Notes: generated by a model not told the origin, from the letters alone. DNA of 64,000 bases from Crocodylus rhombifer (GCA_038503035.1 JAVSML010000996.1:167278-231277); one strand, 5' to 3'. Positions 33,701 through 44,905 are shown, counted from the first letter of the stretch. Program-made: numbers and translations.

Positions 33701-34408
33701 GCAGGAAGACTTGTGCAGCAGAGGGGCCAAGACACGTGGTTGACAGACCAGAATTTGCAAGTTCAAGGTTTTAGCAGAAGTGCTGAGGGTGGCCTCTCAG
33801 ACTCCCACAAAATCTGTGAACTCTTTTATGTACCTTGTCACAAGGACATGAAAAAGAAAAAAACATGAACAGGGGCCCACATTACAATCTTATCGCATTT
33901 GCCAGTGATTGGGGGTGGCTGCACATCCCTCCTTCAGTGCTTGTTTGTTGATGGGCACTCTTGGCTACTTGACCAACTGAAGAGGTAGGAGGGAAAGTAG
34001 GTTTCCCACTCTGTTAGGGGGTCAGAGGTCAAAGTTGGGTGAGGGTTCAGCAACCCCAGAATGCCCCAGTCTCCCCCTGCCTCCCCCAGGGCTGGGCTAC
34101 CTGCTGCTGCCAATGACCTTGACTGAAGCAGGGCACTGCACACACCCCTCTGTAGTAGGTTGACAGGCACTTCTGAGCAGCCCACACTGCCTGGGAATAG
34201 TGGACTCTGACATCTTGGTTTTGGGACTGCAGCAAGAAAGCAAAAGGCCTTGTAGTACAGGCTTCAATTCTGGGGCTGCAACCTGTTTTCCAGACCCTCC
34301 CCCCCGCCGAAGCTTATTTACTGTATGTCCCTGCAGGCTAGTGAGGGTAGGTAGCACATGGAAGAAACCTACATCTTTCATTCAGCAAATTTCAGTAAGT
34401 CACGTCAG
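33701..34408. other. Unannotated interval
   Basis: No gene is seen. Minus-strand frames at 33934-34381 lack any domain and carry no splice-consistent structure that I could verify. Confidence 0.4.
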
Positions 34409-34410
34409 TA

Positions 34411-36887
34411 CAGCGAAAGCTTTCTTATCCGGCATAAGTGCGGCATAAGTGCGGAATGGCGGGATGGGGAGGGGTGCTGGTTACTAAAAATTCTGGTTAT
34501 CTGAGAGTATACCCAGCAAAGAAGACAGTGCCATATTTATAGTGCAAATTTTCAAAGAATTCGTTTACAATACATTACAATATAACATGCTGCATGAATA
34601 CTAAAATAGTATACAGGTATTCACCAATCAAGTAGTAGTAAAGTAGCACTGGAGTGAATAAAAATAGTGAGGCAGCTACGTACAGTACAGTACACTAAAA
34701 TTACATGTAGTACACTATTGACAGTGCATGGCATACACCTAGATCACTTAAAAGTAGAGTACATTTAACACTACACTAACTAAAATTATTTACTATTTAC
34801 CAAAACTATTTACACTACTGAACATAATTTACTGCCCCTGGAGATTCAATAGGCACTTCAGGATCTTTCAGTGCCTCAGCCATCAACATCAATTGCAGAT
34901 GTAGAAGGTGATGGTGATGGGACCAATTCTGTACTGACTTTATGACAAGCCCTGGAAGCTTTTTTACAGAAATCCCTAATATCAGCTTGCCTACATGCTG
35001 CCTGCCTTTTTTGCATGAAATCAGAGTGAATAATATGTAACTGCATAACCTCCTGTGCAGAGTAACAACTCTGCCTTTCAGCAAATTTAATGAAGCTGTT
35101 AATATATGAAGCAGCACTAGCCCAAGATATTTTCTCCTCTTCACTAAAATCTTCTTCTTCAGAGTCTTTTTCAGTGACCTTAGACTTTTCAGGATTCACA
35201 ACACACTCTATTATTTCTGCATCACTAAAAACATGTTCAACTTCCTTGTCAGCTTCGACCCACTCTTCTATCTCACTTTCTTTAAGTTTATTGACTGGGT
35301 CTGTAGCAGGAGCATCCTTTACCACTTCAAGAATTTGAGCTATTGTATTTTTTCTATGTTTCACATTAAAACCTTCCAAATCATCTTCATTAGAAGACCC
35401 TTCTGCAAACATAACACTAGGCCACAAGTTTCTCCAAGCACTCCTTAATGTTTTACTTTTTACAGAATTCCAGGCACAAGCCACATTAAAAACTGCATCT
35501 TTTATGTTATAAAGAGATTGAAAGTTCTGGATAGTGCCTTCATGATTGATTAACTTTCTCAGAAAATCTCTTCTGTAATAACATTTCATATTCTGGATAA
35601 TGCCCTGGCCCATTGGTTGAATCAGTGAGGTAACATCGGCAGGAAGGAAGATGGTAAAAATATTACCTGACACTAACTCACATGCAGGAGGGTGAGCTTG
35701 ACAATGGCCTAATAACAGAATAGCTTTACTATCTTGAGGTTTTCCAATTTTTCTAAAATGTTCTTTCACTGAGGGTACGAAAACATGATGAAACCAGTCA
35801 TAAAAAATTCCTTTGTTCATCCATGCATTACTTTGCGCTTTGTAAACAACAGGTAAATGTGTAATTCCCTTAAAAGCTCTAGGACGATTACATTTTCCAA
35901 CCACCAAGAGCTTCACTTTATGTGTGCCTCCTGCATTAGCACATGTAAGCACAGTTATTCGGTCTTTATTCTGCTTGAAACCAGCAGCACTTGATTCACC
36001 CGTACCAGCAAGGGCAGAATTTGGCAAACATCGCCAAAATAGGCCAGTTTTGTCTGCATTGTAGATTTGGTCAGGAGATAGATCATGCTCAGCAACTAAT
36101 TTGTTAAAAAACACACAATATTTTTCAGCAGCTTCATGGTCAGCGGATTTTATTTCACCAGGCACATCTAGCTTTCTAATGCCATGACGAAGTTTAAAAC
36201 ATGAAAGCCATCCAGCCGAAAATGCACAGGGTTCAGTCAAATCCATTTGCTTGTAGAAATCTTTTGCCTTTTCAGTGAGCATTGAGCCAGAGATAGGGGC
36301 ACCCTCTGATCGTTTTAATGAAAACCATTCATATAAAACACTATCAAGCTGCTCTAATTTAGGCTTATGTAGAGTACGGCGTTTTTCAACAGCTTTACAA
36401 GTCTCAGAACTAGAGACGAATTTGAGCAATTGTTCCTTTTGAGCCTTAATATCGTATATTGTTGACGATCCAACATTGAACTCTTTCATCAGAACATTAC
36501 GGTTCTCACCTTTTTCTAGACGTCTACAAATGTCTATTTTCTGCGTTAATGTCAACACAACTCTTTTTCGCTTTTCACCTTTGCTTCTTGATGCAATAAA
36601 AAACATATTGGATGCCATAATAGTCAGCCACCCCAAACGTCAGGGCAGCCTGGATGCTGCCACAAGGGGAAGGGGTGTGCACACTCAGATACCCTGCACG
36701 GGCACCCTCAGAGCAGCGCAGCAGGAAACTAAGTGGAGTGACATGGCACTGTGTGTATCCTGCTGCTGAAAGCAGCACAGCAGGCAGTGAAGTGGCACAG
36801 CACAGTGCTGTGTGCGTCCCACTGCTGAAATTCTGGTTAATAGTATTCCAGTTAGTTAAATCCTGGATAACACAGCTTTTACAACAG
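34411..36887 (-). mobile_element. Tigger/pogo-type DNA transposon, complete length
   Basis: The element is flanked by TA (34409-34410 and 36888-36889), the pogo/Tc1 target site. Its ends are imperfect inverted repeats: left cagcgaaagctttcttatcc, right (complement) ctgttgtaaaagctgtgtta. Both also contain an inner ctggtta...attctggtta type block. A single transposase frame fills the middle. TIR mismatch is considerable, suggesting an old insertion, although family TIRs can differ natively. An extra 36640-36830 segment rich in gcagcacagcagg words lies between the start codon and the right TIR. Confidence 0.75.
34876..36636 (-). CDS. Jerky/Tigger-like transposase, intact 586-codon frame with lost catalytic Asp
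   Basis: Tigger transposases bind their TIRs with an N-terminal CENP-B-type helix-turn-helix pair and cut DNA with a DDE/D catalytic core. Here, the psq-type HTH lies at about residues 24-75 ([17 protein letters not shown], then [16 protein letters not shown]), the second HTH at 90-160 ([20 protein letters not shown]), and the DDE core at 190-350. The first Asp is D195 in IYNADKTG. The second site reads [12 protein letters not shown] (G310 where LLLDN is expected, codon GGC at 35707-35709). The third reads LIQPMGQG (G343 for QPMDQG, codon GGC at 35608-35610). Both need only a GAC to GGC change. Residues 451-505 are acidic. The real start may be M7. There is no stop or frameshift in 1758 nt. 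It may be a decayed but open copy or a host-co-opted DNA-binding protein; I cannot decide from sequence alone. Confidence 0.8.
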   Translation of the reverse strand: MGWLTIMASNMFFIASRSKGEKRKRVVLTLTQKIDICRRLEKGENRNVLMKEFNVGSSTIYDIKAQKEQLLKFVSSSETCKAVEKRRTLHKPKLEQLDSVLYEWFSLKRSEGAPISGSMLTEKAKDFYKQMDLTEPCAFSAGWLSCFKLRHGIRKLDVPGEIKSADHEAAEKYCVFFNKLVAEHDLSPDQIYNADKTGLFWRCLPNSALAGTGESSAAGFKQNKDRITVLTCANAGGTHKVKLLVVGKCNRPRAFKGITHLPVVYKAQSNAWMNKGIFYDWFHHVFVPSVKEHFRKIGKPQDSKAILLLGHCQAHPPACELVSGNIFTIFLPADVTSLIQPMGQGIIQNMKCYYRRDFLRKLINHEGTIQNFQSLYNIKDAVFNVACAWNSVKSKTLRSAWRNLWPSVMFAEGSSNEDDLEGFNVKHRKNTIAQILEVVKDAPATDPVNKLKESEIEEWVEADKEVEHVFSDAEIIECVVNPEKSKVTEKDSEEEDFSEEEKISWASAASYINSFIKFAERQSCYSAQEVMQLHIIHSDFMQKRQAACRQADIRDFCKKASRACHKVSTELVPSPSPSTSAIDVDG

Positions 36888-36889
36888 TA

Positions 36890-38259
36890 TTAATATTATC
36901 CCAGTTCTGACAATTACAATTACTATTATTTGTTTTCCCATCTAGTTTGCCAAGAAAGCTTCTGGTATCTCACAGTAAGAATAGGATGTTTTTTCAAACA
37001 GATGACTGAAGAAGAAAACCAACAGGCTGAGAAATGCTGTTTTAAAGGAACCTCTTAGGTCCCATTAGCTGGCAGTGTAGACAACGAGGAGGAAGGCATA
37101 AAGTCTCTTCCTGCCCTCTCCTGTCTTGGAGGCTCAGGGCTCACCACCCACTGCCCAACCAGTGAGCAGAGCTAGGATATAAAGCTCGACACGGCTTCAG
37201 CACTGGACCCAAGAAAGAGGACTGAGCTGAGCACAGTTGTGTTCTTGTTGCCTGGGCAGATGGGGCATGTGGTGCCTGCTGGGAAGGGTTCTGCGGACAG
37301 CTTGGACTGTTCTCCACGTCTTTTCTGTGACTGCAAAGGATGTGTGCTGTCCTGCAGGCGGTTGAGTTGACTGGCTCTGGCACAGCACTGCTGAGAATGC
37401 TTTGGCAAAACTGAGGCTCAGTGAGGCCTCAGTTTCTAGCAGGCCTCCCCACACCTCCACTTGCCTTCTCCTTGGTTTAACAATGCTGTTTTAGCTTCTA
37501 AGTTCCCGTTTCCTGTTCTTACCAACAGGTCATTATTGTTGGTCCTCTGCTGAGACAAGACTGCAGCCAGTCTGCAATCAGAACCTCGTTGGAAAGCTCT
37601 GGTACAGAAGTAAGGCACAGCTACGGTTCCCTTGAAGATTCCCCTTTAAATGGATAAGGCAGGTACCATTACAATTCCTGTAATTATGGGCACCCAGTCA
37701 GCTAAGAGGCAGGAGACCAATCTGCGGCCTGAGCTGGCCTGTCATACCTCAAAGGTCCCCCACAAAGTAGTGAAGCACCACACAGATTCTCACCAGGTGG
37801 GGTGGGAGATGGTGGGTCTGATCAGCAGGTGTGGAATTGGTGCAGTTCCCCTCACCTTTGCCCTCCAGGCTACTGCACACGTTATAGAAACCGTTGTGTT
37901 TTGACCAGAGACTGCAAACACCTGATGATGCAAAGGTCTGCGGTAGGAGAGATATGCAAACACAAAGAGGCTGGATTTAAGGCCTTGCTCTGTGTAATCT
38001 GGTCTGGTTCAGGTGCTCTTCTTCCTTGGCTGACTGGGCTACTTATCACAGCTGCACTTCAGCACCAGGCCACAGCTTGGCAGTGCCCCCTGGGAAAGGA
38101 TGTGCCCAGAACAAGCTCTCATACCGCATGGTCACAAAACGAGATGTTGCACGGCTCCACACGACACAAAGTTGTGCTTGCTGTGGTGACATCTGACGCT
38201 GGCTACCACTTTCTAGGAGGGGGCAGGACCCGCCTGAGCTGGCGATGCACCTGCCGAGG
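36890..38259. other. Unannotated interval left of a CpG island
   Basis: No repeat or gene is recognised with confidence. Three overlapping minus-strand frames at 37141-37460 are mutual shadows without a domain. Confidence 0.4.
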
Positions 38260-38960
38260 CCGGGGCAGGCTGTGGGTGGCAGCGGCTGGTGCAGAGTACT
38301 GGGGTAAAAGATGGGGAGAGCGGAGCCAGACCCAGAGAGTCCTTCCCCTTGCAGACAGGCCAGGGGTGCCCGGTGTGAGCGGGTCCTGCCGAAGCGCTGC
38401 AGGAGCCTGGTGCGGGGGCGGTGGGGCCACACGTGGGTGCTTGCGGTCCGGCTGGGCCCCGCCTGCGCTGCAGGATACCGGCTGCTGCGGCGAGCGGGGT
38501 GCGGGATCCGGGAGCCCCACCTGGGGGGTGGCCTGGCCTGGCCGGGCCCAGCCTCGGGCCTCCGCCCCTCCGCGGCAAGCCGCAGCTGTGCCTGGGCCGG
38601 GCCGAGGCGAGGCGGCGGAGCCCGCTGCGCAGGGCGGGAGCAGCGCTCGGCAGTCGCGGCCACGGGCCCGACAGAGCCTCCTCCCCTACGGCGCGGCGAG
38701 GTCCCAGGCCGAGGCAGGCCCGCGCTTCTGCCCGTTTAGCAGCAAGGGCGGTGCGGGCCACCTGACCGGAAGGGGCGGGGCTTGGAGCGGACTAGCGCGG
38801 GCGGGCGGGGCCTGCAGTACCACCGTGAGGGCGTTGGAGGGGGAGGCGCGTGTCTGCGGAGCTCCCGGGCCTTGTCCTTCCCCGGGTTTTCCTTGCACCC
38901 GCTGGTTTTTCCTTGCTGGCGGGCGCGTTCGTGCCGTTGGGTGGGGTCCTCCCTCCTTCG
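38260..38960. promoter_or_regulatory. CpG island with GC boxes, no assigned gene
   Basis: The stretch is strongly GC-rich with dense CpG. It has Sp1-type GC boxes such as aaggggcggggcttgg (near 38770) and ggcggggcctgc (near 38804). Frames open on both strands are composition artefacts. The layout resembles a vertebrate housekeeping-type promoter. No downstream coding exon is visible on either side within several kb; a gene could start here with small exons outside the window or hidden in the interval 36.9-38.2 kb. Confidence 0.6.
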
Positions 38961-39359
38961 CGGGGCACGAAGGCCCCTGCTTAGTTGGGGGCAGGGGGCT
39001 GCTGTGGGAGCCCTTGGATGAGAGCCTGCGCTGGGTCCGAGTCCTGGAGTGGGGTTAATTGCCAATGTTAATTTACCTTGAGTTGGGGGTCTGGCTTTCT
39101 CCTGTGGTTTCCAGTCTCTGTGGGGAAGGGGGCGGGTGGGATGAGGCAGAAACTGGTTGCTTCTTCCCAGTTCCCGATTCCTTATTCCCAGTTCCTTATT
39201 TCATATTCCCAGTTCTTTTTTCAAAGCTAATCTAGACTCAATAAAATCCTGTTGTTACTTAATTACACATCCTAAAGCGAGAGACTTCATTAGCTATTCA
39301 TATGTATTAATTAACATGTAAAATAATATCCCACATCAAGTACAGAGCCCTAAATGAAG
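38961..39359. other. Unannotated; short interspersed attcccagttc words
   Basis: Contains a local repeat of ttcccagttc / ttattcccagttc at 39163-39212. Otherwise featureless. Confidence 0.4.
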
Positions 39360-39956
39360 GTCAGATTAGGCTGGGATTATGGGGCAAAATACTTCTTGGG
39401 CCACTCCAGACTTCTTGTCAAAGACACTGGGGGACTGTCCCAAAGAACCTAGACCAGACTGTGGTTCCCACAGTTTGGCCATGCCAGGCTGCCAATTGAC
39501 AGCCCCAATGCCCGTTATACCAAGTATAATGGTTTGAATAAAGAACTGTTTTTTGGATCGGGATTATGGCTAGAAAATCGGCTTGGGCCACCCATCAGAA
39601 TACCTCTGTGTCACCAGGGGACTCTACCAGATGTATCTGACCAGAATCTTGTCCAGCCCAAAGCATGATTTGACCACGCCAGACTGCCAACTGACAGCAC
39701 CCCAGCCACTGTGCTAAATATCTGGAGCTGAATAAGGAACTGGATTTGGGGCTGGGATTATACCTACAAATCTTCATTAGGCCACCACATGCCATGTCTT
39801 TGTGGCACTGTCCTGGACCAGAGACTTGCCTGGCCCAAAGCACAGTTTGCCAGGCTGCCAACTGATAGCACCCCATTACTACTGTACTAAGTGCATAAAC
39901 TCGAATAAGGAATTGGTTTGGGGCTAGGATTATAGCTAGAACCCCTTTATGGGCTA
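39360..39956. repeat. Satellite array, left block (unit about 180-190 bp)
   Basis: At least three units with anchors gaactg..ttttggatcggga (39540), ggaactggatttggggctgg (39732) and ggaattggtttggggctagg (39906). Each contains ...ctctgtgtcaccaggggact, ...ccaggctgccaactgacagc and ...actgtgctaa. The array is interrupted at 39957 by the ERV and resumes at 45394. Confidence 0.82.
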
Positions 39957-40131
39957 TCGTGGTTTGATCGACCCCGGAGGGCACAACGGTGCAACGCGCT
40001 CTAACAGTGGAGAAGCGATCGTGGGCGACGGTGTGAAACCGGTCCCTCGGATAAGGTAGGATAAGCTCAGCAGTCTGAGCATTGCCTGTTAAGACCTGGG
40101 GACGCCCAGTGTCTCCCTGTAGGACCTGGGG

Positions 40132-40521
40132 ATGCCCAGTGTCTCCCTGGAGTATGGGCAGGGACAGAGTACAGTTGGCAGGGCACGGTGTACACCCTTA
40201 GAATGCATTCTAACTAATTGGAAACTGTTTAAGTCAGATTTAATGACTAAAAATAATCTTAAAAGGTTCTGTACAGTGAAATGGCCTCAATATCAACTGG
40301 AGGATCAGGAAAGGTGGCCTCCGGAAGGGTCAATTAACTACAATACAATCCTCCAATTACTCCTGTTTTGTCAGCAGACGGGTAAGTGGAATGAACATTT
40401 GTATGCACAATTGTTTATGGCTTTACAAAATAAGACAGATATTTTGCAGAAATGTAATTTGACTCCGACAGGATCAGTAGTTGTCAGTGTTGAGTCTCAG
40501 CATTCCCCCCCATTACTGTAA
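40132..40521 (+). pseudogene. ERV gag, matrix (MA) region
   Basis: The frame contains YGQGQSTVGRARCTPLECIL and VKWPQYQLEDQERWP, the gamma-retroviral matrix pattern. The Gly that should follow the initiator Met is preceded by TAT, not ATG, so the normal start codon seems lost (the available ATG at 40132 is upstream in the same frame). The frame ends in TAA at 40519-40521, overlapping an ATG of the next gag frame, which suggests a frameshift at the MA/p12-like boundary. Confidence 0.75.
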
Positions 40522-41341
40522 TGCCAGAGTCGGCGTCCCCTTCGGCTTTAACACCTCCACCATATAAAGATCAGATGCCCCCGGTTCCAGAGATTCCTCC
40601 CTCAGTGGGATTTTATCCTTTACTTACTGAAACTGTAATAGCCCGGCCTGGGGCAGATGGGCGTGCAGCCCAGACCATGCAAGTATACACCCATGTACCT
40701 TTTAATCCGGTGGACCTGGCGGCTTTTAAGGCACAGGCTGGAGAATTTTCAACTAGCCCGAGTAAGTTTATCTCTGTCTTTGAGGGATGTTTAGCTAGTC
40801 ACAAGCCTGATTGGGACGATTGTAATATCCTTATGCGAACCTTATTATCTGAAGTAGAGTGGAATCAAGTTATTTCCAAAGCAAGGGAGGAAGCACAGCG
40901 GAGGCATGAAAGGGATCCCGTCAATGTTCCTGGTCCGGCAGATGTGGTTCCCCTAGCAGACCTTAGATGGAGGGACCCTAACAACCCTGTGGATCATACC
41001 CGTCTTACCTCTTACAAAAAAAGGAAGACTTAATGGGTATGTCTGTAGCACAAATCCTGGAGACTGCAAACAGGGCGTATACTCTCAGAGAAGGAGAAAA
41101 AGACAAGAGACAAGTTAGAATGCTAGTAGCAGCAGTACAGGCTGGAGTCAGAGAAAGGCCACAAGAAGGTGGGAGAGGCAGAGGTATAAGGGGTCGTGGG
41201 TGCGGGCACCCTGGCCCACAAGAAAGACGCCTGGGATGAAACCAGTGTGCCTTATGCCGGCGAGAGGGACACTGGAAGAATGACTGCCCAGAGAAAGGGA
41301 GAGACTGTACTCCTGTAATGGCAGCGGAAGGACAGGAGTAG
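40521..41341 (+). pseudogene. ERV gag, PPPY, capsid and nucleocapsid regions
   Basis: The first frame (40521-41033) has a late-domain PPPY near its start and a capsid segment (YTHVPFNPVDLAAFKAQ, later SHKPDWDDCNILM, a major-homology-type stretch). A frame change near 41020 leads to a Lys/Arg-rich segment (41033-41239), then an in-frame TGA (41237-41239). One CCHC zinc knuckle follows (CALCRREGHWKNDC, 41246-41287). Gag ends with GQE and a TAG at 41339-41341, followed in frame by pro, the layout that gammaretroviruses use for readthrough. Confidence 0.8.
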
Positions 41342-41951
41342 GCGTGTCGGGGGAAATGGACCACCCCACCCCTGGAACCCCGAGTAAAAATGCGGGTGGG
41401 GAATTCAGAAATTGATTTTTTTGGTAGACTCTGGGGCAGCATGGGCCGCTGTAAATCAACCTCTTCAACTTCCCGTAGCGGACTCTCTCACCGTGGTGAG
41501 TGCCACGGGAAAAAAGACTCAGTGCCCTGTGTATGCTCCTGCAGAATGTGCTCTGGGAGACCGGGCTCTTTCTCACAAATTGGTCTACCTTCCAGATTGC
41601 CCAACACCCCTGCTAGGACGAGACCTGCTTTGTCGATTAGGTGCATCACGGCATTTTACCCAGGATGAAATAACCCTCACATTGCTCCCTGAAAATGCAT
41701 GGATAATGACCCTCGCGGTTGAACCCTCGGCTATGAACGCTCCCCCGGAGTGGAACCAGTGGGAAGACCAGATATATCCATTGGTATGGGCAAAGGGGGT
41801 CCCCGGAAAGGCTACACATCAAACCCCCATTAATATCCAACTACTACCAGGAAAAGGTCCAGTACGAATCAAGCAGTACCCAAGCAAAAGGGAAGCCAGA
41901 GAGGAACTGCAGGAGACTATAGACCGTTTCCTAAAGTACGGCATACTGTGA
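41342..41951 (+). pseudogene. ERV protease and RT N-terminus
   Basis: Retroviral aspartic protease: active-site FLVDSGAAWAAV near 41420 and the LLGRDLL motif near 41612. A run of seven T at about 41416 shifts the frame just before the active site. The sequence continues into the RT finger region (KREAREELQETIDRFLKYGI) and ends in a TGA at 41949-41951 that looks like a decayed CGA codon. The downstream frame continues unchanged after the stop. Confidence 0.82.
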
Positions 41952-43212
41952 GAGTGTCAGTCAGCCTGGAACACTCCTATCTTGCCTGTACTAAAGCCTG
42001 ATGGCACATATCGACTGGTGCAGGACCTAAGGGCAGTTAACAAATGGGTTAAAACTATTCATCCCCTTGTCCCAAACCCGTATACCTTGCTGGCCTCCAT
42101 AGGGGGGCAGTATACTCATTTCTCAGTTCTTGATTTGAAAGACGCTTTTTTTACGATTCCAGTTGACCCCCCCCCNNNNNNNNNNNNNNNNNNNNNNNNN
42201 NNNNNNNNNNNNNNNNNNNNNNNNNNNNNNNNNNNNNNNNNNNNNNNNNNNNNNNNNNNNNNNNNNNNNNNNNNNCCCCCCCCCCCCCCCCCCCCCGGAG
42301 ATATTCTCTTTTGAATGGGAGGACAGAAAAAGGTTTAAGAAACAACTTTGTTGGACACTATTAGCCCAGGGATTTAAGAACTCTCCTACCCTTTTCGGCC
42401 AGTCCTTAGCTAAAGACTTGGAGGAGTGGAATAATGAGCATGAAGTTCTCTTGTTACAATATGTGGATGATTTATTAATTGCTGCCGTAGATTTAAACTC
42501 TTGCCTTAACGCCACTGTAAGCCTCCTGAACTTTATTGGACTTGGAGGATATCGGGTGGCTCGAAATAAAGCTCAAATTGCTCTCCCCGAAGTACGATAC
42601 CTGGGATTTCACATAAGACAGGGGGAGCGCCAGCTTTCAAGTGAATGAAAGGAGGCTATATGCCAGGTTCCCACCCCAAGCAACTGTAAGCGGCTCAGGG
42701 CGTTTCTTGGCATGGCAGGTTTTTGCAGAATATGGATCCCTGAATTTGGACTATGGGCAAAACCACTATATGACTGTGTAAAAGGGGCAGACCATGACCC
42801 CTTTTATTGGCCTTCAGAAGCCAACAAGGCATTTAAAATACTAAAAAGGAAACTAATGGAAGCCCCCGCCCTGGGTTTACCGGACCTTTCTAAACCTTTC
42901 CAATTGTATGTGCATGAACGAAAAGGGATGGCTCTGGGAGTGCTTACTCAATTGTTGGGGGCGTGGAAACGTCCCGTTGCTTATTTCTCCAAACAGCTTG
43001 ATCCAGTTGCCAAGGGATGGCCAGCATGTTTACGAGCAGTTGCGGCAACTGCCCTAGTACTTGAGGAAGCTGAAAAGTTAACGCTGGGAGGAGTTGTGCA
43101 GGTGTATACCCCTCATATGGTCCAGGCTCTGCTAGATGCGAAGCGGGGTCTCTGGCTCACCCAGGCTCGGGTGGCTCAGTACCAAGCTAAGCTTTTAGAG
43201 AAGCTGAAGTGA
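41952..43212 (+). pseudogene. ERV reverse transcriptase (with assembly gap)
   Basis: RT motifs in order are [20 protein letters not shown] (near 41980), [14 protein letters not shown] (near 42127), the gap at 42176-42275, and the palm motif YVDD at 42460-42471. Thumb and connection sequence runs to 43212. TGA stops interrupt the frame at 42646-42648 and 43210-43212. The region around the gap probably held the conserved stretch between the first palm aspartate and the FSFEW block. Confidence 0.85.
42171..42296. other. Assembly gap (100 N) flanked by C homopolymers
   Basis: N from 42176 to 42275, preceded by a C run of nine and followed by 21 C. The C runs do not fit the conserved RT coding sequence on either side and are probably sequencing or gap-closing artefact. 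The exact 100-N size suggests a gap of unknown length. Confidence 0.9.
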
Positions 43213-43815
43213 CTCTGCAGCCCTGCCCCTCACTTAACCTGGTTACTCTCTTACCTGAAACGGAAGAACAAGAGCATGATTGTTTAGACATCATAGATGC
43301 ACAGTACTCCAGCCGTGCAGACCTACAGGATCAGCCACTTCTGAATGCTGACTGTGAGTGGTACACTGATGGCAGTAGTGTTGTTGTAGAAGGGCAAAGA
43401 AGGGCAGGTTATGCTGTTGTGACCCTCTCTGATGTTGTTGAGGCCAAGAGTTTGCCCGCCGGAACATCTGCTCAACTTGCTGAACTGGTAGCCCTGACCT
43501 GGGCACTAGAACTGTCAAAAGGGAAACGGGTCAACATCTATACTGACTCTAGGTATGCTTTTGGAGTACTGCATGCCCATGCTGGCCTATGGAAACAAAG
43601 GAGACTGCTGACAGCCCAAGGCTCCCCAGTGAAGTATGGACCCCAAATTCTCCGACTCCTGGAAGCTGTTCAACTTCTCTTGGCAGTAGCAGTAATGCAC
43701 TGTAAGGCGCATCAGAACGAGGATCAAGACGTAGCCAGGGGTAACGCCTGGGCAGACAGAGAAGCTAAAAATGTTGCCACCCTGAGGACGCCGAGACCTG
43801 CTGACACCCATATGC
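43209..43815 (+). pseudogene. ERV RNase H domain
   Basis: The RNase H signature EWYTDGSSVV (near 43350) is followed by a TSAQLAELVALTWALEL stretch, IYTDSRYAFGVLHAHAG, and a C-terminal HCKAHQ..D..ARGNAWADREAK block, so the four acidic catalytic sites seem present. The frame is uninterrupted here and runs on into the integrase remnant. RNase H removes genomic RNA during reverse transcription. Confidence 0.85.
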
Positions 43816-44363
43816 ATGCCCTCATTCCATCAGTGGGGGAGCTCCTGGATCCCCAGTACTCGTACAAATCAGATCCTCAAGCGTCATCTATCAAAGATCT
43901 GCCAGGAGGCCTCTCTGCGATGGCCCGATGCTTTGCCCCTTGCTTTGCTTCGTATCCGTGCCCCCTCCCCAAGGGAAGATTAGGGCTTGGCCCCTTTGAG
44001 ATTATGTTTGGAAGGGCATGGCCTATGAACGGGACGCTGGTTCTAGTAGGGGAGTGGGAAATAAGATGTAATATTTTGTCACAGTATATGTGCTCTCTGT
44101 CTGCTGTTCTTTCTTCTCTCCATAGGTACACTAAAGACTTGCAGCCTCTTCCGCTGGATGCTCCAGTCCACTTGTTACAGCCGGGGGATTCCGTGCTCAT
44201 TCGTACCTGGAAGGATGAGCCCCTCCAAGAGAAGTGGAAAGGACCTCACACTGTCCTACTAGTTTCCCAAACAGCGGCAAAGGTCGATGGACACAAGAAC
44301 TGGATTCATCACGAGACAGACTTGGCACGATCTTTCTCCCAGCATATGGAGTGGGCCGGTTAG
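43816..44363 (+). pseudogene. ERV integrase remnant, core deleted
   Basis: After RNase H the frame passes quickly into a stretch matching the end of the integrase core (LGPFEIMFGR, near 43990) and then the C-terminal domain (PGDSVLIRTWKDEPL, WKGPHTVLLVSQTAAKVDG). The zinc-binding HHCC region and the D,D-35-E core are missing. The expected distance from RNase H to this point is several hundred nt longer than seen, so an internal deletion is likely, with joining sequence at about 43870-43980. Integrase activity is impossible. Confidence 0.78.
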
Positions 44364-44905
44364 CCAAGCTGTATCGTCAACTTTCTGCGTTTCTTACAAA
44401 ATTTGCCAGTGACACTTCAACTATTGAAAAGAGCCTTAACTCTGAGATTTATCAACTTTGTTTATTATCTCTTCAAAACTGTCAGGCTCTAGATTATGTT
44501 TTAGCATCTTGGGGGGGTGGTATGTGCTCTAATTGGGAACAAATGTTGTACTTATATCCCAGAAAATTCCCAAGATATTAACAAACACATTTTGTCAGCC
44601 GAACAGGCTTTTGAGCAGTGGAAAAGTCAAGAACGTGAACCCACTGTTTTTGATTCTCTCTGAAGCTGGTTGCCCAATCTCGGAGGCCTAGGAACGGGCA
44701 TCCTTCACCTCCTGGTCACCGGTGTTGTGTTGTGTTTAATTACTCTCCTCTTATTTGCGTGCTGTAATGCCCTCCTGCGCAAAGTCTGTGCATCCCCTTC
44801 CCCGAGCACTTCATTATACCCCTGCATTGAAGATCCCAATCCTCAAACATTCAATCACTTTTTATCTTCAGATGAGAAAACTCAGCCAAAACTTTGTTGA
44901 GTATT
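44364..44905 (+). pseudogene. ERV env transmembrane subunit remnant
   Basis: Only the TM part of env is present: an ectodomain helix with a LQNCQALDYVLASWGG stretch, the CX6CC motif at 44523-44549, and a membrane-spanning segment rich in Leu/Val/Ile (about 44700-44765). A short cytoplasmic tail follows. A one-base shift near 44510 separates the helix from CX6CC, and a TGA lies near 44660. The surface subunit and signal peptide are missing. This places the virus with gamma-type envelopes; it cannot make a functional glycoprotein. Confidence 0.8.

Noticed and set aside
37802..39058. 418-codon plus-strand frame over the CpG island
   Set aside because: All frames open because of high GC; low-complexity Gly/Ala/Arg sequence, no domain, no splice or start context.
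39970..40060. Leader stretch near the ERV start with slight similarity to the 5' half of a tRNA (gaccccg..gcacaacggt)
   Set aside because: No cloverleaf can be closed and no clear primer-binding site is recognised; it is probably ERV leader or U5 remnant.
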